Below, piece by piece: positions 34,418 through 43,395 of a stretch of 64,000 nucleotides of DNA; position 1 is the stretch's first letter; each line of letters begins with the position of its first letter. Both the position numbers and the translations under genes were made by a program. This stretch comes from Oscillospiraceae bacterium. Its GTDB lineage: Bacteria; Bacillota; Clostridia; Oscillospirales; Oscillospiraceae. Location of the stretch: assembly GCA_017445385.1 (NCBI GenBank), contig JAFSUG010000023.1, positions 107,773 through 171,772 on the forward strand, read 5' to 3'. Below the pieces are notes generated by a model, which was not told the origin of the DNA, searched no databases, and saw only the letters and a program-made list of their open reading frames with translations.

Positions 34418-34842
34418 CGGAAACGAAACGGGTCATGCTCCGCATCCGAACGGAGCAGCGCGTTCCCGGCGAAGACCCGGAGATCATGGAGCTGCAAAGC
34501 GAGGGAACGCTTGCGCAGTATGACGACCGCACGGAGCTGACCTACGTGGAATCGGCGGTGACGGGACTTGAGGGCGTTACAACAACGTTCGTTCTGTATG
34601 ACGACCGCGTTGTGCTGATCCGCGACGGCGAAAAGCTCAAAAATACGATGGTGTTCCAGGTCGGCAAAAAGACGGACTCTCTGTATGACGTCGGCTTCGG
34701 CGCGCTGCTGATTACGGTTACGGCGCAGCGCACCGAAATGGACCTTGTGATCGGCAAATTCTCGGTGGAATACACCGTGGAAGTGGAACATACCTATATG
34801 GGAACGAATACCTACGCGGTATCTTATCGCGTGCTGGACTAA
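34414..34842 (+). CDS. DUF1934 calycin-like protein
   Basis: 142-aa all-beta protein (VMLRIRTEQRVPGEDPEIME, LTYVESAVTGLEGVTTTFVL, YDVGFGALLITVTAQRTEM) matching the DUF1934/YwiB group of small lipocalin-like cytoplasmic proteins. YwiB-type genes often sit beside argS or cell-wall genes; the function is unknown. The start is GTG, overlapping the ddl stop. The unit ends at a strong terminator. Confidence 0.75.
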   Translation: MTETKRVMLRIRTEQRVPGEDPEIMELQSEGTLAQYDDRTELTYVESAVTGLEGVTTTFVLYDDRVVLIRDGEKLKNTMVFQVGKKTDSLYDVGFGALLITVTAQRTEMDLVIGKFSVEYTVEVEHTYMGTNTYAVSYRVLD

Positions 34843-34845
34843 AAA

Positions 34846-34881
34846 AGAGGAGCTTCCGGCTTTGCCGGAAGCCCCTCTCTT
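34846..34881. terminator. Bidirectional terminator
   Basis: AGAGGAGCTTCCGGC, loop TTT, GCCGGAAGCCCCTCT with T runs, between convergent DUF1934 and ABC permease genes. Confidence 0.88.
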
Positions 34882-36663
34882 TTATTGCTGGATTGCCGCT
34901 TCGGGAAGACCGTGCTCAATCAGCCATGCGGTTGTCCGCACGCTTTCGCGTGTCGGCGCAATGAGAACCTGCGTGTAGTTTTCGCGCGTGTAGGCAAACG
35001 CGCCCGTTGCCGCAGGGGTCAGATCATCGTAGATCTCCAGATAGCAATATACGCCGGAAAAGCTCGTGTCGCTTACGTCAACTCTGCCGAGCGTGCCGTC
35101 CGCAACGTCGGGCAGAATGCAGGTCACGTACCATTCGTAGGCTTCCTCGGGCGTGATCTCAATGCTCTGGTAATAGTCGCCGATGCTGTAGTCCGCGCTT
35201 GTGTAGTGGAACTGCGTATGCGTTACGTCTGTGGGGAAGCGCACGGCGATCGCTTCGGGCGAATTGAAGATCGCATTCGCCTCTTCCGTGATGCGTTTGC
35301 CGTCCGCGTTTGTTTCGAAGCTCGGCACACGGTCATAAACGCGCAGATAATGCGCGCCGTTTCGGAGCGTATAGTCTACGCGGAGATAGGTGGAATACTC
35401 GTCTTCGCCTGCGCGGTGCGCAACAACGTCTTTGTTCAGGCGCAGCACAGCCTCTACGTTTTCCGTATCGGAAAGCTCCATGTCAATGCCGTTGCAGGCA
35501 ATCACAACGCTCTCAACGTTCTCCGGCTGCGGAAGATTGCGTTCCCAGCCGAGCAGGTCAAAGCGCAGCGTGCAAAGAAACAGCGCCAAAACCGCAAGCA
35601 GGATCGCAAAGCCGCGCCAGGTTTCGCCGAATACGCGGAACGTTTTGCGCATCAGCATCTCCGCGCCGAAATAGCCGATCCAGCAGCCGAGCGCCATGCC
35701 GATGGAAACAGCGGCGAAGCTGTCGCCCGTGGCGTTTGTGGCCGAGAAGATCGCGGCAAGGAGCGCACCGAGCGCAAGTCCGCAGCCGCCGCCGAGCATA
35801 ACGGCAAAAACCTTTTTCAGCGGCTTTACGGCTACAACGTCGCCTGCCGATTCCATGCGGCGCTTGCGGTAAAGCAGCAGCGCCAAGCCGATCAGCACCG
35901 CGCCGATCGCGCCGTAGATCGCGTTGATCTGCCAGCCGTGGTACACCCATGCGCTGATTGCGTCTTTGGATTCCACGGGCTCTACGCCTGAAAAACGCAT
36001 GATGGCAACGATCGGGGAGAGGTAAGTGCTGATTTCGAACGGGTGCATCTGGTAGCCGTAGATAAACGTAGAAGCGAGCCCCGAGCAGAGGAACTCAATC
36101 GCCGGCGCGGTGAAGCTCAGTACGGCGTAAACCGTCGGGGCGATCATCAAATGGCCGGTGAGCTGCGCGCAGAGCACGGCGAAGCCGTAAAAATTCAGTG
36201 TGTAGAGCGTTGTAATGCCGAGGAACGTCAGCAGCGATGCCCAATCGATAAAGCCGTAGGCAAGCTCCACAAGCGCGGAAACGGCGGCGGTCAGAACGTG
36301 CGCCGAAAGCATCGGAATCAGCCCTGCAAGCGTCAGCGAGAGGAACGCGCCTTCGCGCCGGATCGGCAGCGAAGCGAATACACCGGCGCGTTTCGTGTTG
36401 TAGAGGTAGCTGAAAACCGCAGTCGCGGCAAGCGGCGCCATCAGAAAAACGAGGATCGGCGCGCCGTAGCAAAGCAGCGTATAGATGCTGTCCTGCACGC
36501 GGATCGTGTAGTCAACGTCGCTGTAAAACGAGGAGAGCGACAGGTGCAGCATCAGCGGAAGCATCAGCAGCCAAACGAAGAGATAGCCCAGCCAAAGCGG
36601 CCAGAACCGCTTCATCGTTTTGCCGAGCAGCGTACCGTTACAGCAAAATGTTTTTGACGTCAT
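34882..36663 (-). CDS. ABC transporter permease-like membrane protein
   Basis: 593-aa protein with about six hydrophobic segments in the first half (GYLFVWLLMLPLMLHLSLSS first), three or four more around residues 245-380, and an extracytoplasmic C-terminal domain of ~200 residues ending QQ. It has the look of the large ABC-2-type permeases in YtrA/BcrA-like operons. The start at 36663 is chosen because GGGAGGTG precedes it at the right distance; it overlaps the ATPase gene by 26 nt. Substrate unknown; such systems often respond to cell-envelope stress or peptide antibiotics. Confidence 0.75.
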   Translation of the reverse strand: MTSKTFCCNGTLLGKTMKRFWPLWLGYLFVWLLMLPLMLHLSLSSFYSDVDYTIRVQDSIYTLLCYGAPILVFLMAPLAATAVFSYLYNTKRAGVFASLPIRREGAFLSLTLAGLIPMLSAHVLTAAVSALVELAYGFIDWASLLTFLGITTLYTLNFYGFAVLCAQLTGHLMIAPTVYAVLSFTAPAIEFLCSGLASTFIYGYQMHPFEISTYLSPIVAIMRFSGVEPVESKDAISAWVYHGWQINAIYGAIGAVLIGLALLLYRKRRMESAGDVVAVKPLKKVFAVMLGGGCGLALGALLAAIFSATNATGDSFAAVSIGMALGCWIGYFGAEMLMRKTFRVFGETWRGFAILLAVLALFLCTLRFDLLGWERNLPQPENVESVVIACNGIDMELSDTENVEAVLRLNKDVVAHRAGEDEYSTYLRVDYTLRNGAHYLRVYDRVPSFETNADGKRITEEANAIFNSPEAIAVRFPTDVTHTQFHYTSADYSIGDYYQSIEITPEEAYEWYVTCILPDVADGTLGRVDVSDTSFSGVYCYLEIYDDLTPAATGAFAYTRENYTQVLIAPTRESVRTTAWLIEHGLPEAAIQQ

Positions 36664-37351
36664 AGCCAACACCTCCCAGCTCATCAATCAGCAGCTTTTC
36701 CAAATCCTCGCTGCCATCAACCGCGCGCTCGGCAAGCATCTTGCCTTTGTTCATAATGCCGATATGGTCGCAGATTTCCTCCAGCTCGCGCAGGTTGTGC
36801 GAAGATACGAGCACGCTCGTTCCGTATTCGGCGCTGTCCGCCATCACGAGGCTCCAAACCTGCCGCCGCATAACGGGATCGAGTCCGTCCACCGGCTCAT
36901 CGAGGATGATATACTTCGGGCGGATCGAAAGCGCAAGTCGGAACGCAACCTGCTTTTTCATGCCGCGCGAAAATCTGCGGATCGGCTGCTTATCATCCAG
37001 CGCAAACGCCTCGCCGAGCTTTTGCCAGCGGCTTTCGTCAAAGCTCGGATAAATGCCCTTGTAAAAGCGCATCATGTCTTTCATGTTCGCCTGCGGGAAA
37101 AACCAAACCTCGTCCGGAATGTAGGCGATTTGCGCCTTGACTTCCGGATTCTCCCAAACGGGCTTGCCGTCAAACGTGATCGTGCCGCCGTCGGGGCGGA
37201 GAATGCCGGTCATCAGCCGAATCGTTGTGGATTTGCCTGCGCCGTTCGGACCGACAAGCCCGTAGATCGAGCCGTCCGGCACGGTCATATCCAAACCGCT
37301 GAGCGCCGGGAATGCGTCATAATTTTTCGCCAGATTTCGGATTTCAATCAT
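36638..37351 (-). CDS. ABC transporter ATP-binding protein (YtrB/BcrA type)
   Basis: 237-aa ATPase subunit: Walker A GPNGAGKST (residues 34-42), signature FSRGMKKQ (in place of LSGGQ, typical of this subfamily), Walker B YIILDEPVDGLDP and H-loop VSSHNLRELE. It energises the large permease encoded downstream. The start at 37351 follows GGAGGTGACGGCA; it overlaps the GntR gene by 8 nt. The three genes form a compact regulator-ATPase-permease operon. Confidence 0.92.
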   Translation of the reverse strand: MIEIRNLAKNYDAFPALSGLDMTVPDGSIYGLVGPNGAGKSTTIRLMTGILRPDGGTITFDGKPVWENPEVKAQIAYIPDEVWFFPQANMKDMMRFYKGIYPSFDESRWQKLGEAFALDDKQPIRRFSRGMKKQVAFRLALSIRPKYIILDEPVDGLDPVMRRQVWSLVMADSAEYGTSVLVSSHNLRELEEICDHIGIMNKGKMLAERAVDGSEDLEKLLIDELGGVGYDVKNILL

Positions 37352-37712
37352 TGCCGTCACCTCCGTTTTGTATGCGCGCGCAAATATCATCCGCGCAGAA
37401 GCCTGCGTCTTTCAGCTTTGCAACTGTTTCATCCAAGTCTGAAAGCAGGCTTCGGATCGCCTGTGCATCCGCCGTGTAGCTTTCGGAAACGAAGTTGCCC
37501 TTTCCCGCAACCGAGCAGATTATGCCGTCCGCTTCCAGCTCCCTGTAGGCGCGCTGGATCGTGTTCGGGTTTACCGCAAGCGATTGCGCAAGCTCGCGCA
37601 CCGAGGGCAGCTTGCTGCCGGGCGGCAGTTTTCCGCTTGCCATCTGCTGCCGCAGCCCGGATTTGATCTGCTCATAGATCGGGCGCGGATCTCTATAGTT
37701 CAGATGCAGCAT
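37344..37712 (-). CDS. GntR-family (YtrA subfamily) regulator
   Basis: 122-aa regulator: winged helix at residues ~8-75 (YEQIKSGLRQQMASGKLPPG, SLAVNPNTIQRAYRELEADG) plus a short helical dimerisation tail (LSDLDETVAKLKDAGF). This size and tail define the YtrA subfamily, which represses adjacent ABC operons. The start at 37712 follows GGAGTGAGGC. A clear inverted repeat just upstream (37726-37750) is the probable operator, giving autoregulation. Confidence 0.88.
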   Translation of the reverse strand: MLHLNYRDPRPIYEQIKSGLRQQMASGKLPPGSKLPSVRELAQSLAVNPNTIQRAYRELEADGIICSVAGKGNFVSESYTADAQAIRSLLSDLDETVAKLKDAGFCADDICARIQNGGDGND

Positions 37713-37725
37713 AGCCTCACTCCTA

Positions 37726-37777
37726 ACTGTACTAATTGTGATAGTACAGTTATACAACACGCAATCGCGTTTGTCAA
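37726..37777 (-). promoter_or_regulatory. Promoter with palindromic operator of the GntR/ABC operon
   Basis: Minus-strand promoter TTGACA (37777-37772), 17-bp spacer, TATAAC (37754-37749). Immediately overlapping the -10 and start site is a perfect 7-bp inverted repeat, ACTGTAC (37726-37732) and GTACAGT (37744-37750), separated by 11 bp. Its position fits repression by the first gene product of the operon. Confidence 0.7.
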
Positions 37778-37792
37778 GCGTTTTTTGCGCGG

Positions 37793-37824
37793 TTGACAAA
37801 CGCGGCGGAAAGGAATACTATAAT
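37793..37824 (+). promoter_or_regulatory. Promoter region of copA
   Basis: TTGACA (37793-37798) is followed by TACTAT (37816-37821, 17-bp spacing) or TATAAT (37819-37824, 20-bp spacing). The longer spacing would resemble a MerR-type activated promoter, but no CueR, CsoR or CopY gene is adjacent, so the mode of copper control is open. Confidence 0.5.
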
Positions 37825-37861
37825 AGTGAAATGTTAGCATATGCAAACAGAGGGTGAACCA

Positions 37862-40288
37862 ATGAAAACGAAATTCGAAGTAACCGGCATGACTTGCTCG
37901 GCGTGCCAGGCAAGAGTGGAAACGGTGGTTTCCAAGCTGCCGGGCGTCTCCAATGCAAGCGTCAATCTGCTTTCCGGCAGTATGACGGTTGAGCATACGA
38001 ACGACGTTGCCGAGATCATTGCCGCCGTTGAAAAGGCCGGATACGGCGCATCGGTTGCGCAAAAGGCGCAGCGGCGCAACGTGCAGCAGGAAAAGGCTAT
38101 GGCGAATATGAAGCGCCGCGTCATCGTTTCGGCGTGTTTGCTGATTCCGCTGATGTACCTCTCGATGGGGCATATGGGCTGGTGGTGGATCCCAGAGGTC
38201 TTCCATCACAATCGGCTTTTGCTTGCGCTTGCGGAGCTTGCGCTCACGATCCCGATTGTCATTGTCAACTTCGGTTATTACAGCCGCGGCTATAAAAATC
38301 TGCTGCATGGCGCGCCGAATATGGACTCTCTGATCGCCGTTGGCAGCTCGGCTGCGCTTGCCTACGGCATCTATGCAACCGTCCGCCTTTTGCAAGGCGA
38401 TGCGTCGCATGATCTTTATTTTGAGTCCGCCGCAATGATCCTTACGCTCGTTACGCTCGGCAAATTCTTCGAAACGCGCAGCCGCGGCGAAACCGGCCAC
38501 GCAATTGAAAAGCTGATGGATCTTGCGCCGAAAACGGCGCGCGTGCTGCGCGATGGCGTGGAAATCGAAATCGCGCCGGAGGACGTGCGAAAAGGCGATA
38601 TTGTGCTGCTCCGTCCGGGCGAGCGCGTCCCGGTGGACGGCGTTGTGATCGAGGGCGTTTCCGCCGTGGATGAGAGCGCGCTTACGGGCGAAAGCATCCC
38701 GGTTGAAAAAACGGTGGGTGACCGCGTTGCCGCGGCAACGATCAATAAAACGGGCTTCCTTAAATTCCGTGCCGACCGCGTCGGCGAGGATACAACGCTT
38801 GCCGGTATCATCCGCCTTGTGGAAGAGGCGAGCAGCTCGAAAGCGCCGATTGCGCGGCTTGCCGATCGGATTGCCGGCATTTTCGTGCCGGTTGTTATGG
38901 GCATTGCGCTCGTATCGCTGATTGCTTGGCTGATCGCCGGACAGAGCTTTGAATTTGCGCTGACGATGGCGATTTCCGTGCTTGTGATCTCTTGCCCCTG
39001 CGCGCTCGGGCTTGCAACGCCCGTTTCCATCATGGTGGGTACGGGCAAGGGCGCGGAATCGGGCATCTTGTTCAAATCGGCGGAAGCGCTGGAGCTGCTT
39101 TGCCATATTGATACCGTCGTTTTGGATAAAACCGGCACGCTTACGGAGGGACATCCCACCGTTACGGACGTGCTTCCGGCAAGCGGCGGCAAGGACGAAT
39201 TTTTGAAAATCGCAGCAGCGATGGAAAAGGGGAGCGAGCATCCGCTTGCCGAGGCGGTCGTCACGGCGGCGGGAGATGCGGAGCTGCCCGAAGCTACGGA
39301 TTTTGAAACCGTACCCGGGCGCGGCGTTCGCGCATCGGTGCAGGGCAGAAGTTTGATCGCCGGAAACCTTGCGTTTATGCAGGAAAACGGCATTGAATGC
39401 GCGCCGCGCGAGGATCTCGCCGCCGAGGGGAAAACGCTGCTCTATTTCGCGGAGCTCGGCAAGGGCTTGCTCGGCGTGATCGCCGCGGCGGACCGCGAAA
39501 AGCCGCACGCAAAGGCGGCTGTGCAGGCGCTGCAAAAGCTCGGGATCGAGGTCTGTATGCTTACCGGCGATAACGAAACTGCCGCGCGTGTTGTCGGCGA
39601 GCGGCTCGGCGTGGATAAAGTCATTGCGCAGGTGCTGCCGCAGGATAAGGCATCGCATATCCGCGCGATGCAGCAGCGCGGCAAAAAGGTCTGCATGGTC
39701 GGCGATGGCATCAACGATGCGCCTGCGCTTGTCCGCGCGGACGTCGGCGTTGCAATCGGCGCAGGTACGGACGTTGCGATTGAATCGGCGGACGTTGTGC
39801 TGATGCGCTCCGATCCGATGGACGTTGTGTCCGGCGTGGAGCTGAGCCGCGCAACGATGCGCAATATTAAAATGAATCTATTCTGGGCATTCTTCTATAA
39901 TGCGCTCGGCATACCGCTTGCCGCCGGCGTTTTCTATCCGATTTGGGGACTGAAGCTCAGCCCGATGATCGGCGCGGCGGCAATGAGCTTCAGCTCGGTT
40001 TGCGTTGTTTCCAACGCGCTGCGGCTGCGCCGCTTCAAGCCGACCGAGGCACAGGAAGAACCGAAAGAGATTACCGAAAGGGAGGAAACCGATATGACGA
40101 ATCTGAAAATTACCGGCATGATGTGCCAGCACTGCAAGGCGCACGTAGAGCAGGCGCTCAAGGCAGTGCCCGGCGTAACGGAAGTGACCGTTGACCTGGA
40201 AGGCGGCAGCGCCAAGGTTGCCGGCGGCGACGTGAATGCGATGATCGCGGCGGTCAAGGAAGCCGGCTACGAAGCCGAACAGGCGTAA
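37862..40288 (+). CDS. copA: Copper-translocating P-type ATPase with C-terminal CopZ-like domain
   Basis: 808-aa P1B-1 ATPase that exports Cu(I). N-terminal HMA domain with GMTCSAC (C12, C15); actuator loop [10 protein letters not shown]; membrane metal site CPC at C378-P379-C380; phosphorylated D422 in DKTGT; hinge GDGINDAP. A charged linker (residues ~725-744) leads to a second complete HMA domain at the C-terminus (GMMCQHC, C755 and C758; residues 745-808). C-terminal HMA domains are unusual in CopA. The start at 37862 follows GAGGGTGAACCA; an in-frame codon at 37841 is the alternative. A nested start for the last domain is described separately. Confidence 0.93.
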   Translation: MKTKFEVTGMTCSACQARVETVVSKLPGVSNASVNLLSGSMTVEHTNDVAEIIAAVEKAGYGASVAQKAQRRNVQQEKAMANMKRRVIVSACLLIPLMYLSMGHMGWWWIPEVFHHNRLLLALAELALTIPIVIVNFGYYSRGYKNLLHGAPNMDSLIAVGSSAALAYGIYATVRLLQGDASHDLYFESAAMILTLVTLGKFFETRSRGETGHAIEKLMDLAPKTARVLRDGVEIEIAPEDVRKGDIVLLRPGERVPVDGVVIEGVSAVDESALTGESIPVEKTVGDRVAAATINKTGFLKFRADRVGEDTTLAGIIRLVEEASSSKAPIARLADRIAGIFVPVVMGIALVSLIAWLIAGQSFEFALTMAISVLVISCPCALGLATPVSIMVGTGKGAESGILFKSAEALELLCHIDTVVLDKTGTLTEGHPTVTDVLPASGGKDEFLKIAAAMEKGSEHPLAEAVVTAAGDAELPEATDFETVPGRGVRASVQGRSLIAGNLAFMQENGIECAPREDLAAEGKTLLYFAELGKGLLGVIAAADREKPHAKAAVQALQKLGIEVCMLTGDNETAARVVGERLGVDKVIAQVLPQDKASHIRAMQQRGKKVCMVGDGINDAPALVRADVGVAIGAGTDVAIESADVVLMRSDPMDVVSGVELSRATMRNIKMNLFWAFFYNALGIPLAAGVFYPIWGLKLSPMIGAAAMSFSSVCVVSNALRLRRFKPTEAQEEPKEITEREETDMTNLKITGMMCQHCKAHVEQALKAVPGVTEVTVDLEGGSAKVAGGDVNAMIAAVKEAGYEAEQA
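40094..40288 (+). CDS. Possible internally initiated CopZ-like chaperone (in frame within copA)
   Basis: An ATG at 40094, in the copA frame, is preceded by GGGAGG (40080-40085) with 8-nt spacing and would yield a 64-aa protein. Its product is exactly one HMA domain ([20 protein letters not shown]; Cys at positions 11 and 14), the size of a free CopZ copper chaperone. It may represent a copA-copZ gene pair fused by loss of a stop codon that still makes CopZ. Expression is inferred from the ribosome-binding site only. Confidence 0.45.
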   Translation: MTNLKITGMMCQHCKAHVEQALKAVPGVTEVTVDLEGGSAKVAGGDVNAMIAAVKEAGYEAEQA

Positions 40289-40329
40289 AAAAGAAGCTGT
40301 TTCGTCTTTAGATGAAACAGCTTCTTTTT
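40287..40329. terminator. Bidirectional terminator
   Basis: AAAAAAGAAGCTGTTTCGTC, loop TTTA, GATGAAACAGCTTCTTTTT, between convergent copA and murC. Confidence 0.9.
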
Positions 40330-40332
40330 GCT

Positions 40333-41700
40333 TTATTTCAGCAGCGCGTCGCCGGCTTTGTAAATATCGCCTGCGCCGACCGTCAGAATCAGGTCGCCGG
40401 GCTGGGCAAGCTCGCGCAACGTTTCGGTAACCGCCTGGAGCGTTTCGCAGTAAATGCTGCCGGGGATTTCCTTTTGCAGATCCTGCGAGGAAATGCCAAC
40501 GACGTTCTGCTCTCTTGCGGCGTAAATCTCCGCGAGGATCGCCACGTCAGCCGCCTTCAGCTCTTCAACAAATTCGCCGAAGAGCGCTTTTGTGCGCGTG
40601 TAGGTGTGCGGCTGGAACGCGCAGATCACGCGCTTATAGCCAAGCAGCTTCGCGCTTTGCAGAAGCGCGTGCAGCTCCTGCGGGTGGTGGGCGTAATCAT
40701 CGTAAACAACGGCGCCGTTATAGGTGCCCTTGCGCTCCATGCGGCGGCCTGCGCCGTCAAATTCGGCAAGCGCTTTCGCCGCCGTTTCGCCGGAGATGCC
40801 ATGCGCGTAGGCAACCGCGCAGGCGGCAAGCGCGTTCATTGCGTTGTGCTTGCCTACAACGCGCAGCGAAAGATGGCAATAATGCGCGCCGTTTGCGAAA
40901 ACGTCAAATTCGCGGTAATCCTCCGTGAAATTTCCGGCGCGGATCGCGGCATTGTCGCCCGTGCCGAACGTCAGCAGGGGAAGACCCCGGAGCGCATCCA
41001 TCGTATTTGCATCGTCAGCGTTCGCAAGGATTTTTCCGCTTTCCGGAACAAGCTCGGCGAACAGGCGGAATGATTTTTTGACGTCGTCCAGGTCTTTGAA
41101 GAAGTCCAGATGATCGGCGTCAACGTTCAGGATCACAGCGGTCGTGGGGAAAAAGCTCAAAAACGAATTGCAGTATTCGCAGCTTTCCAAGATGATCGTA
41201 TCGCCGTTTCCAACGCGATGGCCTGCGCCAAGCAGCGGCAAAAAGCCGCCGATCATAACCGTGGGGTCTTTTTCCGCCGCCATAAAGATCTGTGTGACCA
41301 TCGAGGTGGTCGTCGTTTTTCCGTGTGTGCCGGCGATGCAGATCGCGTGCTCTTTCTGGCGCATGATCTGCCCCCAGGCTTCCGCGCGCTCAAAAACGGG
41401 AATGCCGGCTTCGCGCGCTGCGGCGATCTCCGGGTTTGCGTTGCGCGCCGCGGCTGTGCGGATTACGCAGTCCGCCCGGGCAACGTTTTCCGCGCGGTGC
41501 CCGATTGCAACGGGGATGCCGGCGGCGATCAGATCGTCGGTAGAAACGGAGGAGTTCATATCCGAGCCGGTCACGTTCAGCCCCATACCCTGCAGCACCA
41601 AGCCGAGCGGCCGCATGGAAACGCCGCCGATGCCGACTAAATGCGCGTGCATGCCGGGCTTGAGATAATCTGCGATTGCATGATTCTGCGTGTTTGCCAT
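40333..41700 (-). CDS. murC: UDP-N-acetylmuramate--L-alanine ligase
   Basis: 455-aa Mur ligase adding the first amino acid of the peptidoglycan stem peptide. N-terminal UMA-binding domain with HLVGIGGVSMRPLGLVL, ATP motif GTHGKTTTT at residues 124-132, central NVDADHLDFF and C-terminal DDYAHHPQEL plus FQPHTYTRT. The start at 41700 (MANTQNHAIADYL) follows GGGAGGGAT; the upstream extension to 41799 lacks family similarity. It is a single-gene unit divergent from the CCA-adding enzyme. Confidence 0.95.
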   Translation of the reverse strand: MANTQNHAIADYLKPGMHAHLVGIGGVSMRPLGLVLQGMGLNVTGSDMNSSVSTDDLIAAGIPVAIGHRAENVARADCVIRTAAARNANPEIAAAREAGIPVFERAEAWGQIMRQKEHAICIAGTHGKTTTTSMVTQIFMAAEKDPTVMIGGFLPLLGAGHRVGNGDTIILESCEYCNSFLSFFPTTAVILNVDADHLDFFKDLDDVKKSFRLFAELVPESGKILANADDANTMDALRGLPLLTFGTGDNAAIRAGNFTEDYREFDVFANGAHYCHLSLRVVGKHNAMNALAACAVAYAHGISGETAAKALAEFDGAGRRMERKGTYNGAVVYDDYAHHPQELHALLQSAKLLGYKRVICAFQPHTYTRTKALFGEFVEELKAADVAILAEIYAAREQNVVGISSQDLQKEIPGSIYCETLQAVTETLRELAQPGDLILTVGAGDIYKAGDALLK

Positions 41701-41843
41701 TTGGCATCCCTCCCTGTATTCATCTAAATTATACAATGTTCCGCATCGGAATACAAGAATAAGTTGTCGCAGTTTGTTTTTTGCGCAAAAGACTTGCATT
41801 TTTTTCGCGCGGCGGTTACGATGAGAAAAAAGGAGGCGGCAGC

Positions 41844-42932
41844 ATGGCGCAGGAGCGAGCGGTTTTGAATCAGCTTCAGGCGGCGGGGTACGAGGCGTAC
41901 TTCGTTGGTGGCTGCGTGCGCGATGGGCTGCTCGGAAGACCTGTTCACGATTGGGATATCACGACCTCCGCGCTGCCGGAGCAGGTGATGAAGGTGTTTC
42001 CCAAATGCGTGCCGACGGGCGAAAAGCACGGAACGGTTACCGTTCTAATGGAGGGCGAATCGTTCGAGGTCACAACGTTCCGCAGCGACGGCGTTTATCT
42101 CGACAGCCGCCACCCGGAGCGCGTAACGTTCGTGCCGAATCTGCGCGAGGATCTGCAGCGCCGGGATTTTACGATCAACGCCATGGCGATGGATCTTGCA
42201 GGCAACGTGATCGACCCGTTCGGCGGCAGAGCAGATTTGGAGCGGCGCGTGATCCGCTGCGTCGGCGATCCTGAAACGCGCTTTCGGGAAGATGCGCTGC
42301 GGATGCTCCGCGCGATCCGCTTTTCGGCGCAGCTCGGCTTTTCCATTGCGCCGGAGACGCTTGCGGCAATCAAGACCTGCGCGGCGAACTGCCGTCATCT
42401 TTCGGCGGAGCGTGTGCGCGATGAGATGGGAAAAACGCTGCTTTCCGATCGTCCGGACGCTGCAGCGCAGATGGCGGATCTCCATCTTTTATCTGCGGTT
42501 GGCATCCAAAGGGTGAAACCGTGCGAGCTTGCATCGCTGCCAAAAGACCGTGCCGTTCGCTGGGCAGGCTTTTTCCGCGCCTGCCCGGAGGCAAATTGGC
42601 AAACGCTCCGGCTGGATAAAAAAACCGGCGAGATAGCATCGCGCGCAGCGCAGATAGCGTTTACCTGCAAAACGCGGCTCGATTGGAAAAAACTGATCTC
42701 GCGCGAAGGCGGAGATACGGCGCGGTGCGCCGCCGCGCTGACGGGCGATACGGAAACGGTTTCCGAAATTCTCTCTTCCGGCGAATGCCTGAATCTTGCG
42801 CAGCTTGCCGTAAGCGGAAAGGATTTCCCCGAGCTGAGCGGCAAGGCGGTCGGCGAGCGGCTTGCGCGGCTGTTGGATCACGTTTTGGAACACCCGGAGG
42901 ACAACAAAAAAGAAATCCTTTTAAAGCAATAA
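41844..42932 (+). CDS. cca: CCA tRNA nucleotidyltransferase
   Basis: 362-aa class II nucleotidyltransferase that adds or repairs the 3' CCA of tRNAs. The head domain has GGCVRD (residues 22-27), the metal-binding pair D36/D38 in HDWDITT, and the nucleotide-selecting RRDFTINAMAMD and RFREDALRMLRAIRF segments. The protein is shorter than many CCA enzymes with an HD domain, and none is visible, so a poly(A)-polymerase-like or partial A/C-adding specificity cannot be excluded. The start follows AAAAAAGGAGGCGGCAGC. Confidence 0.88.
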   Translation: MAQERAVLNQLQAAGYEAYFVGGCVRDGLLGRPVHDWDITTSALPEQVMKVFPKCVPTGEKHGTVTVLMEGESFEVTTFRSDGVYLDSRHPERVTFVPNLREDLQRRDFTINAMAMDLAGNVIDPFGGRADLERRVIRCVGDPETRFREDALRMLRAIRFSAQLGFSIAPETLAAIKTCAANCRHLSAERVRDEMGKTLLSDRPDAAAQMADLHLLSAVGIQRVKPCELASLPKDRAVRWAGFFRACPEANWQTLRLDKKTGEIASRAAQIAFTCKTRLDWKKLISREGGDTARCAAALTGDTETVSEILSSGECLNLAQLAVSGKDFPELSGKAVGERLARLLDHVLEHPEDNKKEILLKQ

Positions 42933-42969
42933 AAAAGCACTTGCGGCGGGCGCCGCAAGTGCTTTTTTA
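42930..42969. terminator. Bidirectional terminator
   Basis: AAAAAAGCACTTGCGGCG, short GGC loop, CGCCGCAAGTGCTTTTTTA, between convergent cca and the dockerin gene. Confidence 0.9.
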
Positions 42970-42974
42970 TTGCT

Positions 42975-43319
42975 TTAGTGGATCGGGACCCACGGCGTAG
43001 CATTTTCGCCGGAGGTGCCGGTTGCGTATTTGCCGGGGAGCGTTTCATCGTAGCCGCCTACGATATAGCGCCGCAGCAGAACGAGGTCCTTTACGTTGAC
43101 CGAGCCGTCTTTGTTGGCGTCGGCGTTATTCTCGTTGACGCTTACGCTGTAGCCGCCTGCAAGATGCTGGCGCAGTGCGGTGATGTCTTTGTTTTCAACC
43201 GCGTCGTTGCCGTCAACGTCGCCGGGGAAAATCGTTGCGGCAAATGCCGTGGGAACGATTGCCGCAGCCAAAACCACAACCGCGAGCAGCAGGCTCATAT
43301 ACTTCAAAACTTTGCGCAT
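42975..43319 (-). CDS. Small secreted dockerin-domain protein
   Basis: 114-aa protein with a signal peptide (MRKVLKYMSLLLAVVVLAA, cleavage near AFA-AT at ~27) and a mature part that is almost only a type I dockerin: two calcium-loop/helix repeats, DVDGNDAVENKDITALRQHL and DANKDGSVNVKDLVLLRRYI, each followed by GGY. The C-terminal tail is ~25 residues (TGTSGENATPWVPIH at the end). There is no catalytic or binding module, so it may be a free dockerin that competes for or caps cohesins, or the remnant of a larger protein. No cohesin gene is in the window. Confidence 0.8.
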   Translation of the reverse strand: MRKVLKYMSLLLAVVVLAAAIVPTAFAATIFPGDVDGNDAVENKDITALRQHLAGGYSVSVNENNADANKDGSVNVKDLVLLRRYIVGGYDETLPGKYATGTSGENATPWVPIH

Positions 43320-43395
43320 AAAACCCCTCCTGAAAGAATTTGGGCGAGATCGTATACTTTATCTTACCACGCTTTTTTTCAAGATGCAAGTGGCT

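Noticed and set aside
37700..39658. 652-aa minus-strand frame
   Set aside because: Antisense shadow of copA; the plus-strand frame carries all P-type ATPase motifs.
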